In this document: one piece after another, positions 53,294 to 62,670 of the stretch
Numbering within the stretch: position 1 is the first letter of the stretch
How the letters are laid out: each line of letters opens with the position of its first letter
DNA from: Icerya purchasi
Taxonomy: Eukaryota; Arthropoda; Insecta; Hemiptera; Monophlebidae
Reading direction: 5' to 3'
Assembly (NCBI GenBank): GCA_039619475.1
Contig: CM077115.1
Coordinates: 31,137,083-31,201,082, forward strand
Length of the DNA stretch: 64,000 nucleotides
The notes under the pieces: model-generated
Databases searched by the model: none
What the model was told of the DNA's origin: nothing
The model's input: only the letters and a program-made list of their open reading frames with translations
Program-made: the position numbers and the translations under genes

Positions 53294-56200
53294 TTATATT
53301 AAATTGAATACATTTGCGATCTTTAAAAAATGTATTAATTTCTGGATTATATCCTCACTGTCCTGTAATACTTCTTCTATGCTTAGACCGGTTATTGACG
53401 CCTCGTTCCTTTGTCGATCGAAATGTTGGCACTCTGTGATTATATGTCCTATCGTTGTAGCAAAGAGCTGGCAGAAAGGACACAACGCTCGCGTTTCTCC
53501 ATTGATCAGTGGGCCGTGCGTTAGTCTAGTGTGACCGATTCGTATCCTCGCTAGAGCAACTTCCTCTCGTCTATTTGTACGGTACGATGTTGTCCAGGAT
53601 CCGATTTGAGGTTTGATCTGACGTAGCTTATTGCCGCGTAGCCTCGCCCAGTGCTCTTGATTAGCTAGTTCTAACGAATCTCTTATGTGATCTGTAATTG
53701 CTATTAGATATTTATCTCGGCCAGTTTTGACTTTTTGCCATGGCGGACTCGGTAGATTAGGCAAGTTCAGTGTTATGGGAGCTAGATTGAGCTGGCGAAT
53801 AAGATTCTTGCACCGTAGACCCAATGCTTCATTGTTTTTGGAGTACAGCTTTTCCAGATTTGAGTGAAAAGTTTTGTAGTAATTAGGATGTGTCTTGTTC
53901 ATGCTGAGTTTAAAATAATATTTGAGTGCTAGCATAGTTCGACGATCTTTTAACGTTGCTGTGTTGCTTTCGATGTGTAAGCTTATAACCGGGCTTGTGC
54001 AGAAGGCTCCGAAACATATGCGTAGTGCTTGGTTTTGTACAATGTCCGATTTTCTGATGACTTTACGCGTTGCCGCACCGTATATTACAGCGCCGTATTC
54101 TATTATTGATCGCACGTGCGTGCCATACAACCGCAGTAGTGTTCGCCTGTCTGAGCCCCACGATTTGTGATGCAGTGTCTTTAGTAGTTTGAGTGCGTTC
54201 ATACATTTTGTTTTTATATGCTCTACGTGGGGCTTCCAGCTGAGTTTTTTGTCGAATATTAGGCCAAGAAATTTTGTTTGCTCTTTATTCTGTATATACT
54301 CTTGATTCAGTTGTAGTAGGATAGGCCGAGAATTTAAATTGTTTCTAGAGAAACATACTGCAAACGTCTTTTGTGAAGAAAAGCGAATATTTTTTGTAAC
54401 TGCCCACTTCTCGATTCGGGCGATGTTTCGTTGAAGAGTTGTTTCTAACTCTGCTATATCACTACCTCTAATATAAATGACTAAATCATCTGCGTATATG
54501 GAATACTTTACCGGAGCGTTAATATGTTCTTTCAAGTCGGACAATGCAAGTATAAACAGTAATGGGCTCAATACAGAACCTTGAGGGACTCCTGTTATTT
54601 GGCTTTTTCCAGACGATAATGAATTACCTACTCTAACTTTGAATTTTCTGTTCGTTAAAAAGGAGCGGATAAATTTCGGTAGGTTGCCTCGAAACCCGCT
54701 ACTGTAAAGCGTACTTAGTATGGAACCGGGCGATACGTGATCAAACGCCTTTTCTATGTCAAAGAAGACGCTTAAGGTGTGTTGGCGTAAAGCGAAACCA
54801 TCCTGGATTTCTTGTTGTAGATGTATTAGGTTATCAACCGTAGAGCGCCCTTTTCTGAATCCGTTTTGTAAATTATCTAGGATTTTCTTGTTTTCCGCGA
54901 TCCACATTAATCTGCTACCAACAATTTTCTCCATTACTTTGCATAAAACACAGGACAAGGATATAGGCCTGTAGCTCACAGGATCATGTTGGTTCTTGTT
55001 ATGTTTTAGGATTGGTATGATATTTGTTTCTCTCCACACGTCTGGAAAAATGTTCGATTTCCAAATTTGATTGAATAGGTTACAAATATATTGTAATATA
55101 GGTTCCACTAGGTGTTTTAACATCTCTGGATGTAATCGGTCTGGGCCTGCTGCTGAATTTTTTAAATTTTTTATGGTTGAGTAATCTTCGTGATATGTAA
55201 TATCTACGTTGTATGGCTCAACGATGTCTGAGTCGAAATTGGGGTTCGCATATGAGATGTTGCATATCTGAACGTTGTTCGTTTTACAGTAATGATCTGC
55301 CATTATTTCTGCGATTCTATTACTGTCATGTACCAACTCGCCGGATGAGGCTCTAATTGTAGTTATATGGCTGATATTATTGTTATTTGTTATTTTCCTA
55401 ATCTTATCCCACAGTAGCGTTATCGGAGTATTCGAGTTTATACTGGAAACGAAGTTTCTCCAGACTTCTTTTTTCCTCTGTATTACAGTTCGCCTGGCCA
55501 GAGCTCTGGCTTTTTTGAACAGTATGAGATTTTCATAGGTTGGGAAACGCTTATATCTACTTAGCAATTTATTCTTTCTTTGTATAGTACATTTGCATGC
55601 TTCATTCCACCAGGGAACTCTCCGTTTTTTATGATTTGAACTGCTTTTCGGTACATGTAGATCAGCCGATAATAGGATTTTTTGAGTTATTTTATTGTTT
55701 AGCGTGCTCGGATTGGTGGTGTTTTCTATATCTGCGAAATTTAAATCATTAATAAAACTACTCCAGTCAGCTTTATTAATTAACCAATTGGGGTACCAAT
55801 CATGTCGTCTGTGGTACTTCGTAGAGAAATTTATAATTTGGGGAAGGTGATCGCTTCCGTAGAGTTTTTTACTGATCTGCCACTGTAGTAAGTGGTTAAT
55901 AGTGGAGCTACATAAGGTCAAATCTATAGCGGATGTGGAGCCATTGTAAACGTTGAATCTAGTTGCATCACCTGTGTTTAAAAGGCTTATGTTCGAGTCT
56001 GAAAGGAGCTTTTCTACGATTTGACCTCTGCTGTTCGTAACTTTGGATCCCCAGATGGTATTGTGACAATTAAAGTCCCCTGTTATTATGTATGGACTAG
56101 GGAGTTGGTCAGCTATCTCTTTCAGGTCCTCGAGGCGCAGTGGATCATTTTCGTGTAAATAGATAGTGCATATGGTTACTGGTGTGTTTATATGCAGTTT

Positions 56201-56470
56201 TACTGCGATCGCTTGATAATGAGTCTGTATACTTATTTCTTCATTTTTGATATTACTGTGTATGGCGATTAACACTCCCCCTTTTGCGTTACCTGATGCT
56301 GAGAAGTCCTTCCTTTTTATGATGTAGTCTTTTAAATTAATATTGTGTCTACTGTTTAGTTTTGTTTCTTGCAAGCATATTACAGCTGGGTCTAAATCGT
56401 GAATGAGCACTTGAAGGTAAGGCAGTTTGGATAAGATGCTGTTTAGATTCCAAGATATAATATTGAGCAT
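53294..56470 (-). CDS. I-superfamily ORF2 protein: endonuclease and reverse transcriptase
   Basis: 1,058 residues. APE endonuclease at about 3-215: WNLN (7-10), LQETK with E35, GDFN (131-134), AIDLTL, and GSDH (205-208), all intact. RT at about 480-745: SYRPISLSCVLCKVMEK, NGFRKGRSTVDNL, FFDIEKAFDHV with D571, TGVPQGSVLSPLLF (626-639), YADD (659-662), FLGLIFDKKLSW. The C-terminus has ARIRIGHTRLTHG and a knuckle CPFC ... H1009 ... C1014. In I factors an RNase H domain of roughly 130 residues lies between PPW (909-911) and RREE (968-971). Here only about 56 residues intervene, and none of the TDGS, AE, TDS or PSHIG motifs is present. The frame is open throughout. Confidence 0.94.
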   Translation of the reverse strand: MLNIISWNLNSILSKLPYLQVLIHDLDPAVICLQETKLNSRHNINLKDYIIKRKDFSASGNAKGGVLIAIHSNIKNEEISIQTHYQAIAVKLHINTPVTICTIYLHENDPLRLEDLKEIADQLPSPYIITGDFNCHNTIWGSKVTNSRGQIVEKLLSDSNISLLNTGDATRFNVYNGSTSAIDLTLCSSTINHLLQWQISKKLYGSDHLPQIINFSTKYHRRHDWYPNWLINKADWSSFINDLNFADIENTTNPSTLNNKITQKILLSADLHVPKSSSNHKKRRVPWWNEACKCTIQRKNKLLSRYKRFPTYENLILFKKARALARRTVIQRKKEVWRNFVSSINSNTPITLLWDKIRKITNNNNISHITTIRASSGELVHDSNRIAEIMADHYCKTNNVQICNISYANPNFDSDIVEPYNVDITYHEDYSTIKNLKNSAAGPDRLHPEMLKHLVEPILQYICNLFNQIWKSNIFPDVWRETNIIPILKHNKNQHDPVSYRPISLSCVLCKVMEKIVGSRLMWIAENKKILDNLQNGFRKGRSTVDNLIHLQQEIQDGFALRQHTLSVFFDIEKAFDHVSPGSILSTLYSSGFRGNLPKFIRSFLTNRKFKVRVGNSLSSGKSQITGVPQGSVLSPLLFILALSDLKEHINAPVKYSIYADDLVIYIRGSDIAELETTLQRNIARIEKWAVTKNIRFSSQKTFAVCFSRNNLNSRPILLQLNQEYIQNKEQTKFLGLIFDKKLSWKPHVEHIKTKCMNALKLLKTLHHKSWGSDRRTLLRLYGTHVRSIIEYGAVIYGAATRKVIRKSDIVQNQALRICFGAFCTSPVISLHIESNTATLKDRRTMLALKYYFKLSMNKTHPNYYKTFHSNLEKLYSKNNEALGLRCKNLIRQLNLAPITLNLPNLPSPPWQKVKTGRDKYLIAITDHIRDSLELANQEHWARLRGNKLRQIKPQIGSWTTSYRTNRREEVALARIRIGHTRLTHGPLINGETRALCPFCQLFATTIGHIITECQHFDRQRNEASITGLSIEEVLQDSEDIIQKLIHFLKIANVFNLI

Positions 56471-56493
56471 TGTTGAAAGTTAATTGTGTATGT

Positions 56494-57966
56494 TTACATG
56501 TCAATTTCGTCGTTGTCTGGGTTGTAATCTGTATAGTCTGTATCGGAAGTAGACTGACTTTGTAGTTCAACAGCGGCTTTTAATTTTTTTAGAAGCCAGG
56601 TTAGCGATCTTTTTGCGTCACTGTTTATATGGGGACGTATTTCTTCTACCATACCGATAATTCCTGTGAGGTGAGGGGTGTATGATTTAACATATCCAAT
56701 TTTATCCTTTTCGGTTTTAAGGCCCTGTATCAGCTTTACAAAGTCGGTAGTGGTTATTGGGCAGATACTGGGATCAGATAATTTTAATGCTTCAAGTTGT
56801 TCCTGTATCAATTTTATTTCGTCGGTGTTTAAGCTCAACTGAGTAGCTTCATTATCTAATTTAGTTGTTTTTTTTCTACTCCCTTTGATTTTGTTTTCTG
56901 TATTTATAGTGTTGTCTGACTGTACTGCGGTGCCGTCAATAACGAATTGCGATGGCATTTCAGGTTCAATTTGAGAATTTTCTGGTTCAGAGGATGTACC
57001 ATTAGTTGAAGACGCCTGCCTTTTCAGTTGTGTTCTGTTTATTTTTCCGTCCGATGCGAATTCGCTACTTGAGTGTTCACCTATCATAGACGAATTATGT
57101 TGTTCTGCTTCTGCTCTGTCTTCTGTTGAGTTGCTATCGAGTTCTGTAATTACTGAAGTTTCTAAATCGGTACCTTTAAGTTGCGTTGGACATTTCTTTG
57201 CCGGGTGTCCGGTTTTTTTGCAGATGAAGCAGAGCATATTTTTATCTGTTGTCAAGAATATTCTGTAATCTTTTTCTTTATAGTTTATTGTAATGGAGTC
57301 CGGGATGTACTGCTGATCATTTTCTTGTGCATATAATACTGTGCGTCGAAAGCTGCAGATATGTTGAAATGCTGGCTGTGCGAGCCCAGCTTTGACGAAT
57401 GCTAATGGTGAGGACAGTTTCAGTCCGATTTGCTCCGTGAGCACATTTTCGATTACTTGGTGAGGAATAACTGGCGAAACGTTGGAGATGAGCAGCTTTC
57501 TAACTGGATTAATTAATGATCGGGCTTTTATTGTTCTGTTTTTGATTCTGATTTCACCGTGATTTACGATGAATTCATCGGCTGTTTTGACCGAGTCGAA
57601 ATAAAAACACATCCTACTGTTTGACATTCGGGATAGAAATGTTATTTTGGTTGGTGGAACTAATTTGCTTAATTCTAGTAAATACTCTTCGTTAGTGGTA
57701 TTATCTATTATAGGGGAAACAATTGCTTGCTCCTCTGTGGGGAAGCTTATAACATTTTCAAATCTTGGTGATTTAACAATATTTGAGAAGCTTGCTTCTT
57801 TTACGGGTTTGTTTTGAGTAGTGTTTGAAACTGTTGGGGCTGGTTTCGGCGTAGTGGTTTCATTTAATTTGACTTGCGACGGTGTTGTAGGTGTGGTAAG
57901 GTTTTTTGTCTTGCTACTGGACTGAACGGTTTTTGACGGCATTGGAGGCGGTTTGTTTTTTCTCAT
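56494..57966 (-). CDS. I-superfamily ORF1 (Gag-like RNA-binding protein)
   Basis: 490 residues. The N-terminal 65 or so residues are Ser/Thr/Pro/Lys-rich (low complexity). A region at about 100-245 (ITFLSRMSNSRMCFYF, VRKLLISNVSPVIPHQV) has the pattern of an RRM-like nucleic-acid-binding fold. A single zinc knuckle CFICKKTGHPAKKC follows at about 248-261. A long acidic and Ser-rich linker leads to a helical C-terminal region (IKLIQEQLEALKLSD, RSLTWLLKKLKAAVEL) that may mediate oligomerisation. It ends 23 bp upstream of the ORF2 ATG. One knuckle instead of the three seen in Jockey ORF1 fits an I-type rather than Jockey affiliation. Confidence 0.9.
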   Translation of the reverse strand: MRKNKPPPMPSKTVQSSSKTKNLTTPTTPSQVKLNETTTPKPAPTVSNTTQNKPVKEASFSNIVKSPRFENVISFPTEEQAIVSPIIDNTTNEEYLLELSKLVPPTKITFLSRMSNSRMCFYFDSVKTADEFIVNHGEIRIKNRTIKARSLINPVRKLLISNVSPVIPHQVIENVLTEQIGLKLSSPLAFVKAGLAQPAFQHICSFRRTVLYAQENDQQYIPDSITINYKEKDYRIFLTTDKNMLCFICKKTGHPAKKCPTQLKGTDLETSVITELDSNSTEDRAEAEQHNSSMIGEHSSSEFASDGKINRTQLKRQASSTNGTSSEPENSQIEPEMPSQFVIDGTAVQSDNTINTENKIKGSRKKTTKLDNEATQLSLNTDEIKLIQEQLEALKLSDPSICPITTTDFVKLIQGLKTEKDKIGYVKSYTPHLTGIIGMVEEIRPHINSDAKRSLTWLLKKLKAAVELQSQSTSDTDYTDYNPDNDEIDM

Positions 57967-58190
57967 CGTAAGATATTACGTGCGGCACAAGTGGCCACAC
58001 TGATTGATAAGAGACGCGCGTAGTCGTTTAAGTCGGTACGACTGTGTAGATAAGAAGTACGGCTATAACGATAAGAAAAACGATATGACACTCGTAAATA
58101 TGATACTGATAAAGTGCTAGCAGGACTTACCTACTGTCTTGACAAAACACGTATAACACGACCGTTTATCACGATTTTAAATAATTTCTC
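57967..58190 (-). promoter_or_regulatory. 5' UTR and presumed internal promoter of the I-type element
   Basis: About 224 bp between the target duplication and the ORF1 ATG. I-type elements are known to use internal promoters at their 5' end. No specific motif is proven here. Confidence 0.45.
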
Positions 58191-58201
58191 CAAAATACCT
58201 T

Positions 58202-58716
58202 TTATCGCCTGTCAAATACCAAACTATATGCGTTTTAGTGTGGGGTAATGATATCATCCAGCTCAAAAAACTCCGTGAAACTGTGCTCAGGTTGCGCTCA
58301 TGTTTTTGAGCAACTACCCCAAAGTTGAAGATATACTTGTAAAGAGTTCTGGAAAATTCATTGTACGCTCGTGAAAGTTTGTGTTAAATTTGGTCGTCCT
58401 ACTGTTCAGAGATGGCATCAACGGTTTTCTGCAGGTAGAGAACTCTATAGCGGATGATGCCAAGGTGAAGCGATCTCGTAGCTTTACTGACGATATTATT
58501 CCCGATCGACGAAAAATCGTATTGTTTTAATTTATATATATTACAAAAGAGAAATATTGCGACACGCTGGGTGTCATATATCGGTGGTGCGATGCCGAAA
58601 ATTTTCAACTAATACGGCTATAAGTGTTAGCTCACGCTTCCTACAGCCCGGAACATTGATTTCGTTACACTTTAACTACTATACCTCAAGATGAAATTTC
58701 TGATAAGGAGAGTTTG
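58202..58716. other. Non-coding interval between two I-type insertions
   Basis: Unique-looking sequence with a few short frames and no recognised domain. Confidence 0.5.
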
Positions 58717-59727
58717 TTTTTTTTTTTTTTTTTTTTTTTTGGGACGCTTTTAATTGCCAGGATTATTGCGCCCATCGGATAGGTTTTAGATTAGGGAGTA
58801 AAGTTGGGTTTTTTTGAGAAAGGTGATCAATGAATTTAGTTGTTCTGGGTCATCAGATATTGACTGAGGGGTTATTTTATGTTGTAATCGTTTGGCAGAG
58901 AAGGATGGACAGAAGAAAAGAAGGTGTTTTATAGTCATGATATCTGAGGAGCAGTAGGTACAAGTGGGGTTTTGTCGAATTCCTTGATATAGGTGACCGT
59001 GGGTAATTTTGGTGTGACCAATACGAATTCTAGTAATAATAATTTCGTCGGTCCTATTGAGGCTTGATAAATGTTTCCAAGGGACAATTAATTTTTTGAA
59101 AGTATGAAGTTTGTTGGTGTGTTGTTGGGACCATTCTAATTTCCATTTGTTTTGAGTTTGTACACATATATATGACTGGAGGTCTTATGGTATAAAGGGA
59201 AGGAGCGGAGAAGAACGGTGTGCGGTTTTTGCAAGATTATCAACATTTTCATTACCGGAGATGCCAATGTGACTCGGGATATACATGAAGCTGATTTTTA
59301 TTTGTGATTGGAATAAGATGTTGTATAAGTTGAGTATTTTTTGAATAAGAGGATTGTTTTTAGAAGTGTTTTGGAAAGAAACTAAGGAACTTAAGGAATC
59401 GGTCATAATTAAAAATTTGCCAGACTGATACGTTTCGCTGATATGAAATATACAATGGTAGATGGCCATTAATTCCGCTGTGTTGTTTGAAGAGAACGAG
59501 GGAAGAGAGAAGTGAAATGATGATTGCTCTATGGAAAAGGCGTATCCTACGTGGTGTGTTTTTCTTTTTGAGCCGTCTGTGAAGCAGTGTATATGGCCAC
59601 TGTATCTCGATAATTGATCAATGAAGTGATTTTTAATTATGAAAGGTGTGTAGTCTGATTTTGGGTAGGCTGTAAGCGAGATATTTATTGGAGGAATGGA
59701 TATAAGCCCATCTAGGTCCACGAATTA
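58717..59727 (-). mobile_element. I-type retrotransposon 3' fragment with RNase H
   Basis: A 24-nt T-run (58,717-58,740) is its poly(A) tail on the minus strand. The coding sequence runs from RNase H to the natural C-terminus at 58,786, and the fragment is 5'-truncated at about 59,727. It is a different family from the 53-58 kb element: C-terminal residues differ throughout and the tail is poly(A), not (TAA)n. Confidence 0.8.
58786..59721 (-). pseudogene. I-type ORF2 C-terminus: RNase H and knuckle domain
   Basis: Minus strand, one frame for about 311 codons with a single in-frame TAA at 59,185-59,187. The RNase H part reads HCFTDGSKRKTHHVGYAF (first Asp), NNTAELMAIYH (Glu), LIMTDSLSSLVS (second Asp) and YIPSHIGISGNENVD (His and last Asp). 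All catalytic residues are present. After the stop, the same frame gives DLQSYICVQTQNKWKLEWSQ, IITRIRIGHTKITHG, and a knuckle CTYC ... H ... C. It ends in FLKKTQLYSLI. The RT and endonuclease parts are missing. RNase H in I elements removes RNA from the cDNA hybrid. A stop in the linker and the truncation make it inactive as an element. Confidence 0.85.
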
Positions 59728-60356
59728 TGCGGCATTGCGGATCTGTCGGACCGCTAAAAAAAGTTTCTCCTAATGGAAGAGATTATATTGAACTTTTTAT
59801 GTAATTTTAAATAAATTCGCTGTCTGCGCATCCTTTTCGGGTCAACTTTCGTGTAGAAAAATATTCATATTCATTTGCCCGGGGACCGTATTCATTTTTT
59901 TATAAATTTCAGCATTCATAAATATTTCGAAATAACATGCTTGTTTTTGATCAGAGGTTGTTTCTTTTCCAGAATTTTCACAAAATTTTTCTTCATTAAT
60001 AAAATTATACGCCGCGAAATAAATGTGCGAGAATAATCGCAAAAATAACTTACCCTTTTCACTTATACGGTTCATAGACTTATCATCTTTACAAATTTCT
60101 ATTTCGATTTTGAAATTTTTTTTTTAAAATTCCAGTTAATTTCAGCGTGTTTATAGAATTCGGCATGATAAAAAAATGAAATGAAATTTCAGTTAAATTA
60201 TAAAATCATGGAGTACAAAAAAATTGTCTAGTATAAAAAACTTCATTATTAAAAACGTTTTTTTTTTTTTTATTTGGTTTTGCTCGTTGAAAAATCAGAT
60301 TTTGTGTAAACACCGGCTAAGTTTTTAAAGAAATGAATTTATTATATATCTATATA

Positions 60357-60412
<56 letters not shown>

Positions 60413-62009
60413 GTGTGTATAATACAAAAAAGTCAATTTTATTTTTCGGGAATATAATATGTAAGTTACGTATTACATGTTGTTTACAAATTGTGTAATT
60501 GAAATAATTATTCTGATTTAATTATTAATTAAGTTTGTATTAATGTGTAAATCACTAAATAAATGAACATAGATCATCGCGATCATTCAGTGAAAAAATG
60601 ATTTATTAATTTATGATTACATAGAAAAGATGCCGGAAGGGATAGGAGAAGGGATGGTGTTTGAGAAGAAAATGTGAAAAAAGAAAACAGAATATGATTG
60701 TTCTAATTCTATATTTAAAAGAAAAAATCTAGAGGGTAAACATATGTTATTTTAACTCAACAGCGCTTTAAAAACTGCGCTATCGCGACGACCAAGTGAA
60801 ATCGTATTTGTATGAAAATTCAAAAAATTCCAAAACTTCAAATACCGTAAGTTAGTAGAGTGACTTGATTGAATGAAATTTTTACATTCTTTGCTGACCT
60901 ATCCGTTATTTGTCTAGTCTTGTTCACTGTTTACTATTTTATAAAAAAAATTTTAAGCGACCTTCACTTAGGAGGTTAACTGACCTCTTTCAAAATTTTC
61001 CATCAGTTCTGTGGAATTTCTAGACTTTCCGCGGAGTTCTTGGAATTAGTATCTTATGAAATTCTCCTGGAATTATTACACGCTGTAGACCAAACTTTCT
61101 TAGCACAATTCACATCTCGGTATGGTAACTGAAGAACTGATGAAACATTTGCAAGATTGTATTTTTTAGATTTATTTTTATTTTTTGTCGTTCGTATAAT
61201 TAGTTGTTTTTTTTTATAAGGACAGAACGATATTTTTTATATTTGTTCGAAAAGGAAAAAGACGCATAAAAGCAAAAAACAAAATCGCAACGTTGTTCCT
61301 ACCCCTTGCCCCCCCCCAAAAAAAAGCAGAAATTAAATGCAACTAAATTCAATTACACCGAAATGAAAATTTGAGTTAACGTGCGAGAGACTGGAAATAA
61401 ATTTTTAAACAGCACAGCTGTATGGATGAGCGTCGTTTTCCGAAAATCTGGTTAGTGTATGGCGTAATTTCCGGCTGAATGATGAACACTTTCCGAAAAT
61501 TTTCAAAAAACAATATCAAGCGAATACCGATTCTGCCCACCTATTTTTTTTTTGGAAAATTCGAGAATGCATAAATGCTGAAATTCTGTACCGTATGAAG
61601 CGTACGTCCGAAATAACCAGATGATAACAAAAATGTATTTCTATTGTAAGCAGCAATATATGCATGCAGAAATAAGAAAGAGTCAACAATGCGTGTGTCG
61701 CGTTAAATATTTGTTTTTTAATTACGTGATTTTAATAAAATATCCACTGACATAAACACAAAACACCTCTGCACGTATAAAATCGAGTATATTCAAGGGA
61801 TCTATAGTTTGCAATAATTCCGAAAATTATATATATTCCAAGACGGCCAATTAGTTTAGGCAATAGTTACGAGCTCATCTAGTGTGCTAGAATAAAGCAG
61901 AGACAATGTTCGACAAAGATGGAATGAATACACTTTTGTATATTCAACAGTAAACAAAAATGTTTATCAGATGATGATACATAAAAGCAGAATTCTATGA
62001 TTAGATACG
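59728..62009. other. Non-coding interval
   Basis: Holds a (TA)n microsatellite at about 60,363-60,407, T-runs near 60,260 and a C-run near 61,307. No coding domain recognised. Confidence 0.5.
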
Positions 62010-62670
62010 CCACCTTAACTGATAATGAAATAGCACTAGCTATGGAAAAACTCTCTTGAATGTAATAAAGCCCCGGGGCATTTAGTGTCATTCCCAATGA
62101 AGCATACGAAATAGAAGGAAAAACGTTAATAGCACGATTTGCATATAATTTGTTCGGGAAATTTTCAGAAGAAAGTAGATTACTTGTGATCATTTCAGGA
62201 ATGTCGCCATAATTTGTATTTATAAGAAAAGAAGATAACACAGAATGTTAAAATTACAAAGGCACGGGCCACTAAATACTAGGTAGAATTCTGCAAATGA
62301 GGCTTCATCTGCTATTGAATACAACTTTGTTTCGAACAAACTGCTTCTGCCAACAACGAAATACCATTGTAGTGATATTTGCTTTTCGGTAATTGGTTGA
62401 GAAATCGCAGGAGAAAATATGGAACTTCACCTGACATTCTACAAAAAGACCAATGATTCTATGAACTTTGGAAATGTTTTGCAAATTATAGGATGTTCGC
62501 TAAAATTTTCACTATAGAGACACAATTACATGGCGGAATGCAGAGTGGGGCTATATGTGACACCGGGCTTGCAAACCCACTCTCAATAACTGTAGGAGTT
62601 AAACAGGGTTGTGTACACTCGTTTCTTTGATTACTAGCAAACAACTTTTTCACTTTTTCATTGTCGAATA
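62010..62670 (+). pseudogene. RTE-type reverse transcriptase, N-terminal half, relic
   Basis: Plus strand, frames joined by eye: TDNEIALAMEKLS, then IPNEAYEIEGKTLI, then KEDNTEC-NYKGTGH (the damaged NYRGISL box). LGRILQMRLHLLLNTTLF, CQQRNTIVVIFAFR-LVEKSQE, YELWKCF, QLHGGMQSGAICDTG and ITVGVKQGCV follow. These are RT motifs 1 to 4 in order, typical of RTE/CR1-like elements (ALRQLVEKS, LHxGM, GVKQGCVL). Several stops and at least two frameshifts break it. The sequence stops after motif B, before YADD. It may be the same family as the C-terminal relics at 37.4 and 48.5 kb, but the parts do not overlap. Confidence 0.7.

Larger units (their letters stand above)
53161..58190 (-). mobile_element. 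Full-length I-superfamily retrotransposon without RNase H
   Basis: About 5.03 kb. On the minus strand: 5' UTR of about 224 bp, ORF1, 23-bp spacer, ORF2, 3' UTR of about 100 bp, and a (TAA)n tail (TTATTATT... from 53,161). The direct repeat CAAAATACCTT at 53,152-53,162 and 58,191-58,201 is the target duplication. A (TAA)n tail instead of poly(A) is typical of I-factor relatives. Both ORFs are uninterrupted. ORF2 goes straight from the post-RT region to the C-terminal knuckle segment, with no RNase H between. The precise clade (I, Nimb or an Ingi/Vingi relative) needs phylogeny. Confidence 0.92.
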
